Positions 1 through 7,231 are shown, counted from the stretch's first letter. The stretch is DNA of 43,104 nucleotides from Bdellovibrio sp. (GCA_014378765.1 JACMNA010000034.1:1-43104); one strand, 5' to 3'. Notes: generated by a model not told the origin, from the letters alone. Numbers and translations: made by a program.

Positions 1-190
1 AGAATCGGCTGAAAATACTTTAAGCGGAGGAATTGAGAAACTATCTGAAGCGCGTTCTAAGATTGGCGATGCAGATATCGCAAAAGAGTCTTCTGACCTT
101 AGAAGAGAGCAAATTATTCAGCAATATCAGACAGCAATGCTTGCTCAATCGAATGATCAGGCAGGAGTTGCGCTAAAACTGATTGGTTGA
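1..190 (+). CDS. fliC: Flagellin, C-terminal part (cut by window edge)
   Basis: Reading from base 2, the frame runs to TGA at 188-190 and encodes the C-terminal D0 helix of a flagellin, ending ALKLIG. The two complete flagellins downstream end in MKLIG or LKLIG after the same AR-I-D-DIA-ES type helix. Flagellin polymerises into the external filament, and this helix packs in the filament core and is the part bound by FliS. The 5' end lies outside the window. No hairpin with a T-run follows the stop within the next 100 bases, although the downstream flagellins each have one. A near-identical copy of this gene's last bases, followed by a terminator, lies at 1951-2030, so the original terminator appears to have been separated from the gene. 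Confidence 0.93.
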   Translation, partial: ESAENTLSGGIEKLSEARSKIGDADIAKESSDLRREQIIQQYQTAMLAQSNDQAGVALKLIG

Positions 191-206
191 TCTTCAGTTT
201 TCAAAC
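168..206 (+). repeat. Direct repeat copy 1: flagellin 3' end
   Basis: This stretch spans the last codons, the stop and the first 16 bases after the first flagellin. It recurs at 1951-1990 with one substitution in the stop codon (TGA here, TAA there) and one inserted A. The two copies bracket the response regulator / kinase pair. Confidence 0.85.
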
Positions 207-300
207 ACTTAACGAGCATAAATTTTATTTTCATATGAGCCGATCGACTAGCCTTCTTGTCGTTCTTGTGCCGACGCGGATGAAACCCTTTGCGTTCTTT

Positions 301-314
301 CGCCGATTACGGCG
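301..314. other. Short hairpin between convergent genes
   Basis: CGCCG, loop ATTA, CGGCG forms a perfect 5-bp stem just past the stop of the minus-strand response regulator and downstream of the flagellin. It has no T-run on either side, so it is at best a weak or Rho-assisted end. Confidence 0.35.
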
Positions 315-323
315 AGCTAACAG

Positions 324-701
324 CTATCGAATGCACAGTGCTATACTTTCAATCATAGTATTAATACCAAGTGGCTTAACTAATACGCCGCGGGGTTCAT
401 GCATATTTTTTTCAAGATCATGATCAGAAACGCCCGTCATAATAATAACTGGAATATCTTTGAATCGATTTGATTTTTTTTGCTTGGCCCGAAATTGATA
501 TCCGTCCATAATTGGCATTTGAGCGTCTAACAGAATGAGATCAGGCAATATCGATAGTTCTGATAACATAAGTAACGCCTCTTCTCCATTCGATGCGCAA
601 TGCACTTGATAATTTTTTGATTCTAAGACAGTAGTTAGTAGCTCTAGATTATCTTTTGAATCATCAATTATGAGTATGACTTTTCGAGAATTTTTTTGCA
701 T
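324..701 (-). CDS. Receiver-only response regulator
   Basis: A single CheY-type receiver domain fills the protein and no output domain follows. Counting from an upstream in-frame ATG at 722, the acidic pair is D20-D21, the phospho-acceptor is D66 in LILLDAQMP, the conserved Thr is T96 and the conserved Lys is K116 in VLVKPL. I place the start at 701, seven residues before the first hydrophobic strand, as is usual for receivers. The ATG at 722 is possible, and neither has a clear Shine-Dalgarno. The gene is divergent from the sensor kinase at 771, with about 70 bases between them, so they are probably partners. The position beside flagellin genes suggests a motility or chemotaxis-like output, but that is inference. 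The pair lies within the direct-repeat-bounded segment. Confidence 0.88.
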   Translation of the reverse strand: MQKNSRKVILIIDDSKDNLELLTTVLESKNYQVHCASNGEEALLMLSELSILPDLILLDAQMPIMDGYQFRAKQKKSNRFKDIPVIIMTGVSDHDLEKNMHEPRGVLVKPLGINTMIESIALCIR

Positions 702-770
702 ATGATAGTAGAGGTAACACATTGGCTTTTGTTGTGCAGTAAATGACTCAAAGCTTGGGGGAATAAAAAA

Positions 771-1910
771 ATGCTATCCAAATTTCTTGAAACACATCGG
801 GCCGAAGTCTTAACACTTGCCGAAGAAAAAACGTTAAAACTAGCTGGGTCGTTGCCGTCATCAGTTGAATTAAGAAAAGGGCTGCCAGTTTTTTATAACC
901 ACCTCATCAATTATTTAAGTAGTGCTAGCAGCGATTCCAACGAAACTAAGATCATTGTGGGCGCGGCTGAACATGGTAAAGAGCTACTGAGGCTAAATTA
1001 CACCCTTTCGCACGTGGTTCATGGGTACGGCGCTTTATGTCAGGCGGTTACTGAATTTGCGCAAATGAAAGAAGAAAATATTACCAGCCACGAATTTAAT
1101 GAACTGAATATGTGCCTTGATGTTGCCATCGCTGCGGCCGTGTCAGAGTTTCAATTTCGTAGTGTGCAAGCCAGCGAAAAGCGCGAAGTTCAACATTTGG
1201 GATTTTTAGTTCACGAGCTAAGAAACGCACTTTCTAGCGCCACGATTGCGCACGAGATGATGAAACAAGGTTTAGTCGGGACCGGCGGCAGTACTTCAAG
1301 AGTATTAGGCCAAAACCTATCGATAATGCGCGATCTAATTGATCGCTCATTATCAGAGGTTCGCATGCGGGCCGATCCCGAAGTCCATATTGAAAAGTTC
1401 AGCCTTAATTTTCTAGTCGACCAAATTATTTTGACTGCGCAAAGCGAAGCAAAAAATAAAAATCAATTGCTAAGTAATGAAATCAAATTACCAATTGAAT
1501 TAGAATCAGATCGGCAACTAGTTTTATCAACGATTGCAAACTTAGTACAAAATGCAATCAAGTACACAAAAAACGGTGGCCGTATTTTGGTTCGCGCTGG
1601 CATTGCTTCTGATAATGTCATCATCGAGATTGAAGATGAATGCGGTGGAATTCAACCTGACGTTTTAAAAAATCTTTTTAAGCCTTTTAACTCGGGCGGC
1701 TTTGATCAAACTGGTTTAGGCCTTGGACTAACAATCGTTCAGCGAGCTGTCCAAATACTGCAAGGTGAAATTAGCATTAATAACTTACCGAGCCGAGGCT
1801 GCGCTTTTCGAATTGAATTACCAAAAAAATTAATTCCGAAACCACTAAATCGCGCAAGGACAGCTGAAAAATCAGCTCAGCCTAGCATGGAAAAAAAAGA
1901 TAATTCATAA
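771..1910 (+). CDS. Sensor histidine kinase with RsbRD-like N-terminal domain
   Basis: A soluble kinase of 379 residues with no membrane segment. Residues 1-130 form an all-helical sensor region resembling the RsbRD / RsbT co-antagonist N-terminal fold. A HisKA helix follows with the phospho-acceptor H148 in LVHELRNAL. The ATPase domain has N-box N261 (LVQNAIKYT), G1 box D289-G293 and G2 box GLGLGL at 315-320. The last 25 residues are charged and probably disordered. GGGGGA nine bases upstream of the ATG is a good ribosome site and fixes the start. It should autophosphorylate and pass phosphate to a receiver; the divergent receiver protein beside it is the obvious candidate. What it senses cannot be read from the sequence. 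Confidence 0.9.
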   Translation: MLSKFLETHRAEVLTLAEEKTLKLAGSLPSSVELRKGLPVFYNHLINYLSSASSDSNETKIIVGAAEHGKELLRLNYTLSHVVHGYGALCQAVTEFAQMKEENITSHEFNELNMCLDVAIAAAVSEFQFRSVQASEKREVQHLGFLVHELRNALSSATIAHEMMKQGLVGTGGSTSRVLGQNLSIMRDLIDRSLSEVRMRADPEVHIEKFSLNFLVDQIILTAQSEAKNKNQLLSNEIKLPIELESDRQLVLSTIANLVQNAIKYTKNGGRILVRAGIASDNVIIEIEDECGGIQPDVLKNLFKPFNSGGFDQTGLGLGLTIVQRAVQILQGEISINNLPSRGCAFRIELPKKLIPKPLNRARTAEKSAQPSMEKKDNS

Positions 1911-1950
1911 AATAAAAATGGCAGAAGTCGCGTAACTTGCAAAGGGTGTA

Positions 1951-1990
1951 TTGCGCTAAAACTGATTGGTTAATCTTCAGTTTTCAAAAC
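1951..1990 (+). repeat. Direct repeat copy 2: orphan flagellin 3' end
   Basis: This stretch would encode ALKLIG-stop, as at the end of the first flagellin, but no flagellin frame leads into it. It is about 40 bases long and matches 168-206 with one substitution and one indel. The hairpin terminator at 1999-2030 follows immediately, the arrangement expected of the genuine end of a flagellin gene. Confidence 0.85.
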
Positions 1991-1998
1991 ATATTTTT

Positions 1999-2030
1999 AA
2001 AAGGAAGGCCTAAAAACCTTCCTTTTTTTA
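1999..2030 (+). terminator. Intrinsic terminator (flagellin-type end)
   Basis: AAAAGGAAGG pairs with CCTTCCTTTT around an 8-base loop and runs into a T tract. It sits right behind the orphan flagellin tail and now ends the kinase transcript. Confidence 0.85.
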
Positions 2031-2128
2031 TTAGAACTAGACCTTAGTCGTAATATTTTTTTATTGTTTATTTTCAATCTTATCAAATACTTAATGCGCC
2101 GCGTCTAAAGAAAACCTAGACTAAGGGC

Positions 2129-2156
2129 TAAAGTCTACTAGACCTTGGCCCGATAA
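2129..2156 (+). promoter_or_regulatory. Sigma-28-type promoter of second flagellin
   Basis: TAAAGTCT, 11 bases, then GCCCGATAA closely matches the FliA consensus TAAAGTTT-N11-GCCGATAA, with one extra C in the -10. The predicted start is near 2163, giving a leader of about 220 bases before the ATG at 2386. Confidence 0.7.
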
Positions 2157-2162
2157 CTTTGC

Positions 2163-2385
2163 TGTACACGTTGGTAGCAACCTCTAAGAAAAGAGTGGGA
2201 CCTTCGATCCAGCAGTCAGCAGATCGATTCCCCCTCCTCCTGAAAAGGGCGAAGCTCGCAAGGTTTTGAACAGTCACTTCAAAGCTTTGTGGGCGAGCCA
2301 CCAACTTTTAATACATTTAAATTTTTTTTAACTAAAAAAGTTAAACAACAACAAAAGTTTGGTTTTTACCAACAGGGGGACGTAT
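2163..2385 (+). other. Long structured 5' leader of second flagellin
   Basis: No gene is visible between the predicted transcription start and the flagellin ATG. Small hairpins are present: GTTG-GTAG-CAAC near 2170-2181, CTCT/AGAG near 2182-2195, GCGA/TCGC near 2249-2259, and a 7-bp stem at 2327-2345. A CA-rich unpaired run then leads into the GGGGGA ribosome site. The first 12 bases are the exact complement of a stretch in the third flagellin's leader at 4311-4322. Confidence 0.45.
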
Positions 2386-3213
2386 ATGGGCTTAAGAATC
2401 ACGACAAACATGGCTTCGATCGCGGCACAGAGATCAATGGCGACTCAAACAAAACGACAAAATCATGCATCGCAAGCGTTAGCTTCGGGCACGAAATTCG
2501 TTAATGCTTCCGACGATGCGGCGGGCTTAGCGATTTCAGAAGGAATGAAAGCAGAGATTCGCGGTACAGCCGCAGCTCGTAACAATGCTTTCAACGCCAT
2601 CTCAGCGATTCAAGTCGGTGAGGGTGGATTATCAGAAGTATCGAATCTGTTGATTCGTTTACGTGAGTTGGGCGTGCAGTCAGCGTCGGATACAATCGGC
2701 GATAAAGAGCGCAGCTACTTGCAACAAGAATCAACGAGTATCGTAGATGAAATTGATCGTATCTCTAAAACGACTAAGTTCGGTGATAAGAATTTGTTGG
2801 ATGGATCTGCGCCAACAATGGAATTTCACGTCGGAACAAGCGCTGGAAAAGAAAATATAATTACATTTAAAGCAAATGGATCAGCCACAATTGGCGAATT
2901 AGGAATCGATGGAGCTAATATCTCTGATAAAGATGGCGCCCGCGATTTGCTAGGTAAAGTTGATACGGCCTTAGCGCAAGTATCACAAATGCGGGCGGGA
3001 TTCGGCGCGATTCAATCGCGAATGGAATCTACCGTTAATGGACTTGATGTACGCTCTGAAAACTTAAGCGCGGCTCGTTCGCGAATTGCAGATACCGATA
3101 TCGCAAAAGAGTCATCAGAGTTGGCATCGGCATCCGTTTTACAAAATGCCTCGGTATCGGTTTTAGCGCAAGCGAACCAAGCACCGATGGTTGCTATGAA
3201 ACTCATTGGCTAA
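2386..3213 (+). CDS. fliC: Flagellin
   Basis: A flagellin of 275 residues, short for the family, with conserved N- and C-terminal D0/D1 helices and only a small central region. The N-terminus reads MGLRITTNMASI and the C-terminus ends MKLIG. It lacks the large variable surface domain of enteric flagellins. I start it at the ATG at 2386, five bases after GGGGGA. An in-frame ATG at 2359 has no ribosome site and would add nine residues not found in the other flagellins. The gene has its own sigma-28-type promoter and terminator, so it can be expressed separately from its neighbours. It is paralogous to the flagellins at 1-190 and 4377-5210, and multiple flagellins in one filament are normal in this group. 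Confidence 0.95.
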   Translation: MGLRITTNMASIAAQRSMATQTKRQNHASQALASGTKFVNASDDAAGLAISEGMKAEIRGTAAARNNAFNAISAIQVGEGGLSEVSNLLIRLRELGVQSASDTIGDKERSYLQQESTSIVDEIDRISKTTKFGDKNLLDGSAPTMEFHVGTSAGKENIITFKANGSATIGELGIDGANISDKDGARDLLGKVDTALAQVSQMRAGFGAIQSRMESTVNGLDVRSENLSAARSRIADTDIAKESSELASASVLQNASVSVLAQANQAPMVAMKLIG

Positions 3214-3268
3214 TTACTGACTCGGTAATAGCTTTCTACGTATAAAAACCAAACAATGAATCTGGAGG

Positions 3269-3287
3269 GTCGTCCATAGGGGACGAC
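3269..3287. other. GC-rich hairpin without T-run
   Basis: GTCGTCC, a 5-base loop, GGACGAC. It lies 13 bases before the terminator of the second flagellin and may help stabilise the mRNA 3' end. Confidence 0.4.
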
Positions 3288-3300
3288 GCTTCTTAAGCCC

Positions 3301-3332
3301 GCCCTAGCAGTTTGTCGCTGCTAGGGCTTTTT
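3301..3332 (+). terminator. Intrinsic terminator of second flagellin
   Basis: A perfect 10-bp stem, GCCCTAGCAG with CTGCTAGGGC, around a 7-base loop and followed by five T. Confidence 0.92.
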
Positions 3333-3481
3333 ACGTTTTAAGCAGACCTGTCGGCGATAATCCTATAATTTCTACTAAATAGCCCAACACTAAGTGCTAT
3401 ATAAAGTGAGCGACTTACTTTGGCTGGTCAGAGCTGAAAGTCTTTGTTACTTCTAGGCAACTAAAAAACCTAGGAGATTTT

Positions 3482-3880
3482 ATGAAAATTTTTGCGCTCG
3501 CATTGTTATTTGCATCTTCACTCTCATTCGCTTTAAACCGTGTAGTTGAACCAGGCACATACCAAGCCGTTGATGCCGAAACGGGAACAATCAAAGCCAC
3601 ATTAATTGCTAACGCGGATTTAACGGCAATGTTTACCGTGATGACTCCTGATTTTGAAATGCCTGCTCCGGGTTGTGTTGGAACATATTTAGTTGCAGGC
3701 GATTTTCTCAAAGCAGATGTGAAATGTCCGAAAGAAGGTTTAGAACAAATTCAAGTTACAATTGATATTAAAAATGTAACGCCTGAATCTGTTCGAACTG
3801 AAAAGGGCGCAGATGTTGATGTCATGATCGATGCTTTAGGTACAGACCCATTTAAATTTTTCTTACGCAAAATTAAGTAA
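3482..3880 (+). CDS. Small secreted protein of unknown function
   Basis: A 132-residue protein beginning with a clear signal peptide: MK, a hydrophobic core to about residue 16, then small residues before LNRVVEPG. The mature part looks like a small beta-rich domain with two cysteines (in PGCVG and VKCPK) that could form a disulfide. I do not recognise the family. The start is supported by AGGAG seven bases upstream. It is a single-gene unit between two flagellin genes with its own terminator. TATAAT at 3364-3369 is a possible -10 but lacks a good -35. The place between filament genes hints at a surface or motility-linked role, which is not shown by the sequence itself. Confidence 0.75.
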   Translation: MKIFALALLFASSLSFALNRVVEPGTYQAVDAETGTIKATLIANADLTAMFTVMTPDFEMPAPGCVGTYLVAGDFLKADVKCPKEGLEQIQVTIDIKNVTPESVRTEKGADVDVMIDALGTDPFKFFLRKIK

Positions 3881-3916
3881 GAATTTATTATTCATAAGAA
3901 ATTATATTTTGTTTTG

Positions 3917-3948
3917 AAAAGAGTTTCATTCGCGAAACTCTTTTTTTT
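3917..3948 (+). terminator. Intrinsic terminator
   Basis: AAAAGAGTTTC pairs with GAAACTCTTTT around ATTCGC and is followed by a run of eight T. It ends the small secreted protein gene. Confidence 0.92.
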
Positions 3949-4105
3949 ATTTGTTTATAGCTTGAAGTTCGCTCTGCGTGCGGCTTTGCGGCCACACTCG
4001 ACGCACTCTTCGTCGAGGCCGACGCAAGTCTATCAGTTAAAGGTCATATATAGACGTGATCAGACCTTCGCCTTTACTAGACTTACGTATTGAAATTCCC
4101 TAACA
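3949..4105. other. Gene-free stretch upstream of third flagellin
   Basis: No open frame with a ribosome site is seen here. It contains a perfect 7-bp hairpin at 3997-4017 (CTCGACG, loop CACTCTT, CGTCGAG) beside a second GC-rich fold at about 3978-3997. An unannotated small RNA is possible, but no promoter supports it. Confidence 0.3.
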
Positions 4106-4162
4106 CTTGGTCTGTTTTTCAATACCTTGGTCGAGTTTTCTTGGGACCTTGGTCTAGTTTTA
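4106..4162 (+). repeat. Three helically phased direct repeats before flagellin promoter
   Basis: CTTGGTC plus a TTTT tail occurs at 4106, 4126 and 4148, on the same strand, 20 and 22 bases apart. The last copy ends 12 bases before the -35 of the sigma-28-type promoter. Spacing near two helical turns suggests an activator site array. Confidence 0.65.
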
Positions 4163-4173
4163 CGGGACGCGAC

Positions 4174-4200
4174 TAAAGGTCATCACAGACTCGCCGAAAG
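4174..4200 (+). promoter_or_regulatory. Sigma-28-type promoter of third flagellin
   Basis: TAAAGGTC, 11 bases, GCCGAAAG. Five of eight -35 bases and most of the -10 match the FliA consensus with the exact consensus spacing. The predicted leader is about 170 bases. Confidence 0.72.
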
Positions 4201-4328
4201 GTTATTTAACAAAACGATGAAGACTCGACGAGACCAGATCGAGAAGCTAGATGAGTTGTGACTGACCATAGAGTTTCGCTTGTAGATCAGGGTTCGAAAA
4301 AGTTGACATCCCAACGTGTACATCCGGA

Positions 4329-4350
4329 CGCCCTTAAAATAGGTAGGGCG
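4329..4350 (+). other. Hairpin just upstream of flagellin ribosome site
   Basis: CGCCCT pairs with AGGGCG around a 10-base loop and ends 13 bases before the AAAGAGG ribosome site. It could influence translation or stability of the third flagellin mRNA. Confidence 0.4.
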
Positions 4351-4376
4351 ATCCGCAAAAATGAAAGAGGTTGAAT

Positions 4377-5210
4377 ATGGGAATGAGAATTACAACGAAC
4401 GTAGCATCTTTAAATGCACAACGTAGCATGGCGACTAATAGCCGTGAAACTAACAAGAGCATGGCTCAGTTATCTACGGGATCACGAATCACTAAAGCGG
4501 GCGATGACGCTGCCGGTTTAGCGATTTCTGAAAATTTAAAATCGCAAATTCGTTCATACACGCAGGCTTCACGAAATGCCAACGATGGTATCTCGATGAT
4601 TCAAACGGCTGAACAAGGTATGGGCGAAATTTCAAATATCGTAACAAGACTACGTGAACTTGGTATCCAAGCTGGTTCTGATACTATTGGTGAGACTGAG
4701 CGTGGATTTATCCAAAAAGAAGTTGATGCAATGAAATCTGAGATTCAACGAGTTGCTGAATCAACAACTTTCGGTTCTCGTAAATTATTAGACGGTACTG
4801 GTGGAGTATATGATATCCATATCGGTTCTGGCGCTAACGAAAAAACTGACTGGATCGCTTACGATGCTGGTATCTCTAACGTAACTACTGATAATTTAGG
4901 TATTGCTGATTTAGATTTCTCTTCTAAAAACGGCGCTCGCTCTGGTTTAGCAGCATTAGATGCAGCTCAATCAAGCGTGAATGGTTCACGAGCAACAATG
5001 GGTGCTTTACAGAATCGTTTATCTTCAACGGTTGACGTTATCGGTACAATGAATGAGAACATGTCTGCCGCTAACTCTCGTATCCGTGATACAGACGTTG
5101 CCGCATCTAGCTCTGAGTTGGCTCGTAACAACATCTTAACTCAATCGACAGTGGCTACATTAGCGCAAGCTAACCAAATGCCAAACATGGCGCTTAAGTT
5201 AATTGGTTAA
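4377..5210 (+). CDS. fliC: Flagellin
   Basis: A flagellin of 277 residues starting MGMRITTNVASLNAQRSM and ending LKLIG, with the conserved D0/D1 helical ends and a short middle. It is the best match to the typical flagellin termini of the three copies here. I choose the ATG at 4377, six bases after AAAGAGG; a TTG at 4371 abuts that ribosome site and would add only two residues. A sigma-28-type promoter, phased upstream repeats and a strong terminator make it an independent unit. Codon use looks smoother (more GGT, GCT, CGT) than in neighbouring genes, consistent with high expression. Confidence 0.96.
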   Translation: MGMRITTNVASLNAQRSMATNSRETNKSMAQLSTGSRITKAGDDAAGLAISENLKSQIRSYTQASRNANDGISMIQTAEQGMGEISNIVTRLRELGIQAGSDTIGETERGFIQKEVDAMKSEIQRVAESTTFGSRKLLDGTGGVYDIHIGSGANEKTDWIAYDAGISNVTTDNLGIADLDFSSKNGARSGLAALDAAQSSVNGSRATMGALQNRLSSTVDVIGTMNENMSAANSRIRDTDVAASSSELARNNILTQSTVATLAQANQMPNMALKLIG

Positions 5211-5274
5211 TTTCTAAAAGAAATTGATTTTTTGGGTGGGGCGATGACCTCCGCCCTATCCAGAAAAAAACCTT

Positions 5275-5312
5275 ATCGCAGGTCTAGGCAACTAGACTTG
5301 CGATTTTTTTTT
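5275..5312 (+). terminator. Strong intrinsic terminator of third flagellin
   Basis: A 13-bp stem with one G-T pair, closed by a GCAA tetraloop and followed by nine T. The stem itself contains GGTCTAG / CTAGAC, the short motif repeated in other intergenic gaps of the window. Confidence 0.95.
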
Positions 5313-5328
5313 GCGTTCTAGGTCTAGT

Positions 5329-5355
5329 TAAGCAAAATCAAATAATGGCCGATTA
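5329..5355 (+). promoter_or_regulatory. Sigma-28-type promoter of FlaG-like gene
   Basis: TAAGCAAA, 11 bases, GCCGATTA. The -10 is seven of eight to consensus. The expected transcription start is at about 5362, that is, at the ATG (5363), so the mRNA may be leaderless. Confidence 0.6.
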
Positions 5356-5362
5356 GTTTAGT

Positions 5363-5746
5363 ATGAATATCAAAAACTTTCTTGGTATAAATCCAATCGC
5401 AACTCCCATCGGACAGACGGGCAAAGTTGAACGACAGATTAAATCTGAGTCTTCGCACGATAGAGATGCGGCCGGCCAGTATTTCCAACAGAAGAAACAA
5501 AAGAAAAAAGAAAAGATGACGCCGGAGCAATATGAAAAGGCGTTAGAAATTTTAAAACAAAAGGCTTTCGTTACCGAAATGAATTGGCTGGTTTTACCAT
5601 TTGAAGAAAACGAATGTAAATACGCCTGGATTCAAGAAGCCGATGGCAATACAATTCGAAAAATTTCAGAATTCGATTTATGGGAACTGTTCGAAGAAAA
5701 TACCCAGCCTGCGTCTAAGGGCCAGCTTCTTAAGCGAACAGCTTAG
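5363..5746 (+). CDS. FlaG-like flagellar protein
   Basis: A 127-residue protein placed between flagellin and fliD, where flaG is found in many flagellar loci. Residues 1-50 are polar and Lys/Gln rich. The C-terminal half has the FlaG-like layout: a beta strand (EMNWLVLPFEEN), a second strand, then G-N-T-I-R-K-I-S and an acidic helix, comparable to the GEVIRQIP segment of FlaG. FlaG proteins modulate filament length in some species. The match is by pattern, not by strong identity. No Shine-Dalgarno precedes the ATG, while a sigma-28-type -10 ends eight bases before it. A 14-base piece of its 3' end is duplicated just after the stop. Confidence 0.62.
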   Translation: MNIKNFLGINPIATPIGQTGKVERQIKSESSHDRDAAGQYFQQKKQKKKEKMTPEQYEKALEILKQKAFVTEMNWLVLPFEENECKYAWIQEADGNTIRKISEFDLWELFEENTQPASKGQLLKRTA

Positions 5747-5769
5747 AGCTAATTGAGCGAACAGCTTAG
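5733..5769 (+). repeat. 14-base direct repeat at gene end
   Basis: AGCGAACAGCTTAG occurs at 5733-5746 and again at 5756-5769, with a 23-base period. The first copy contains the stop codon of the FlaG-like gene. It looks like a small local duplication. Confidence 0.8.
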
Positions 5770-5862
5770 GACCATTTACCAGACACATTTTGCCTACTAG
5801 TGGTTTGTCTAAGCCAATCAATTGACTCACAGTTTATTGCATTTCTCTGAAATAATACTTGT

Positions 5863-7227
5863 ATGACAGGAATACGTATTTCAGGTTTAGCTAGTGGGCT
5901 TCCACCGAATTTAGTCGATCAAGTGATCGAAGCTGAGCGTATTCCTATTAAAACAATGCAAGAGAAAAAAGTTGGCATTGAAGACAAAGTAAAATTAGTG
6001 ACGGATCTTGAAACTAAAATCAACGACATTACCAAAAATTTAAGTGCCGTCATCGGAGCAAAGGGTTTTGTCGACAAAAAATTTAATTCGAGCTTTCCAG
6101 ATATCGTGTCGGGAACTGTAGATCCTACATTAGCCGATAGCGGTGAGTATGAGCTTGAAGTCATACAATTGGCCGGTAAGCCATCGGTGATTACGAATGG
6201 ATTTCCGGATAAAAATGAAACCACGATGGGCGTTGGCTACATTAAGTTTGATACGGCCGAAGGTGAAAAAGAAATTTATATCACCGAAGACAATTCAACC
6301 TTAGAGAAAATGGCCGAAACAATAAACAATGCCGGTGTAGGCGTCCGCGCCACCGTCATCAATGACCGAAGCGATAAAAGTGATTCTTACCGCTTAGAAA
6401 TCACTGGAATTAAAACGGGCGATGATAATGAAGTAAAATTTCCGACGGTTTACCTATTAGACGGTAATCGCGATTTTCAATTTACTAAAACAAACCCGGC
6501 CCAAAATGCAAAAGTAAAAATTGATGGCCATGAAGTTGAACTGTCAGAAAATAATGTGACCGACTTAATTCCGGGGGTCACGCTAGACCTAAAGCAAGCC
6601 AAGGTCGGACAAACCGTGCGAATGAATATTACCGAAAACTTTGAGGCGATTGGTGGAAAACTCAAGGGCTTCGTCGATGCATACAACGCGGCTCTGGGTT
6701 TTATTCAGGCGCAGAGTAAATTAACTCCAGATAAGTCGGGTAACCCGCGCTTAGGCCCTTTAGGTGGCGATAGCATGTTGCGTATGACCGAAAGTAGGTT
6801 GCGAACCATTATTCAAGACGTTCAAAACACCGACAGCAAATTTAAACGGGTGATCGAACTGGGTCTAGAATTTAATAGAAACGGCACCCTTAATTTTAAT
6901 CAAGAAAAGTTTTCTAAGCTTGTCGCCTCAGATCCTAAAAACGTTGAAAAGTTTTTACGGGGCGACCAGGTTAACAATGGATTTATTCCAAACATGAAAA
7001 AGAAATTAGCAGCAATTACAGATCCAACCGTGGGGGTGGTTACAAACCGAAAAAAGAACTATCAAGATCGCTCGAGTCAAATCGACAAGCGAATCGAACA
7101 AAAAGAACGCCAGTTAGGAAAACGAGAAGAACAATTAAGAAATCAATTTGCAAAGATGGAAGAAGCAATGTCGAAGATTCAAAGTCAAGGCAGTGCGGCG
7201 CAAGCCTCTTTAGCAGGGAGAGGGTAG
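5863..7227 (+). CDS. fliD: Flagellar filament cap protein FliD
   Basis: FliD caps the growing filament tip and folds incoming flagellin. The protein has 454 residues. The N-terminus carries the family hallmark ISGLASGLPPNLVDQVIEAER and an N-terminal coiled coil. The middle is beta-rich (D2/D3). The C-terminal 60 residues are a strongly charged coiled coil (DKRIEQKERQLGKREEQLRN) matching the other half of the cap's leg. The order fliD-fliS-flgN-like, with gaps of four bases or overlaps, indicates one transcript. No ribosome site is visible before the ATG at 5863. AATAAT at 5851-5856 could place transcription almost at the start codon. Confidence 0.95.
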   Translation: MTGIRISGLASGLPPNLVDQVIEAERIPIKTMQEKKVGIEDKVKLVTDLETKINDITKNLSAVIGAKGFVDKKFNSSFPDIVSGTVDPTLADSGEYELEVIQLAGKPSVITNGFPDKNETTMGVGYIKFDTAEGEKEIYITEDNSTLEKMAETINNAGVGVRATVINDRSDKSDSYRLEITGIKTGDDNEVKFPTVYLLDGNRDFQFTKTNPAQNAKVKIDGHEVELSENNVTDLIPGVTLDLKQAKVGQTVRMNITENFEAIGGKLKGFVDAYNAALGFIQAQSKLTPDKSGNPRLGPLGGDSMLRMTESRLRTIIQDVQNTDSKFKRVIELGLEFNRNGTLNFNQEKFSKLVASDPKNVEKFLRGDQVNNGFIPNMKKKLAAITDPTVGVVTNRKKNYQDRSSQIDKRIEQKERQLGKREEQLRNQFAKMEEAMSKIQSQGSAAQASLAGRG

Positions 7228-7231
7228 ATAA

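Noticed and set aside
2163..2260. Leader of the second flagellin looked like a c-di-GMP-I (GEMM) riboswitch or a tRNA/tmRNA-like fold (GGTAGCAACC, GAAAAGAGTGGGAC, TCGATTCCCCC).
   Set aside because: The conserved GEMM core (GCAAAGCC and the paired tetraloop receptor) is absent, and no acceptor stem or T-arm with five pairs can be drawn. I list it only as a structured leader.
3012..3206. Minus-strand frame opposite the second flagellin's C-terminus.
   Set aside because: No ribosome site, and it mirrors conserved flagellin codons.
3337..3369. Possible sigma-28 promoter (TAAG ... GCGATAA) before the small secreted protein.
   Set aside because: Spacing between the two boxes is about four bases too short.
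3949..4060. GC-rich hairpins suggestive of a repeat element or small RNA gene.
   Set aside because: No second copy found in the window, no promoter and no T-run after the stems; kept only as an unexplained gap.
5822..5862. TTGACT upstream of fliD as a sigma-70 -35.
   Set aside because: The distance to AATAAT or TAATAC is about 23-25 bases, too long for a normal promoter.
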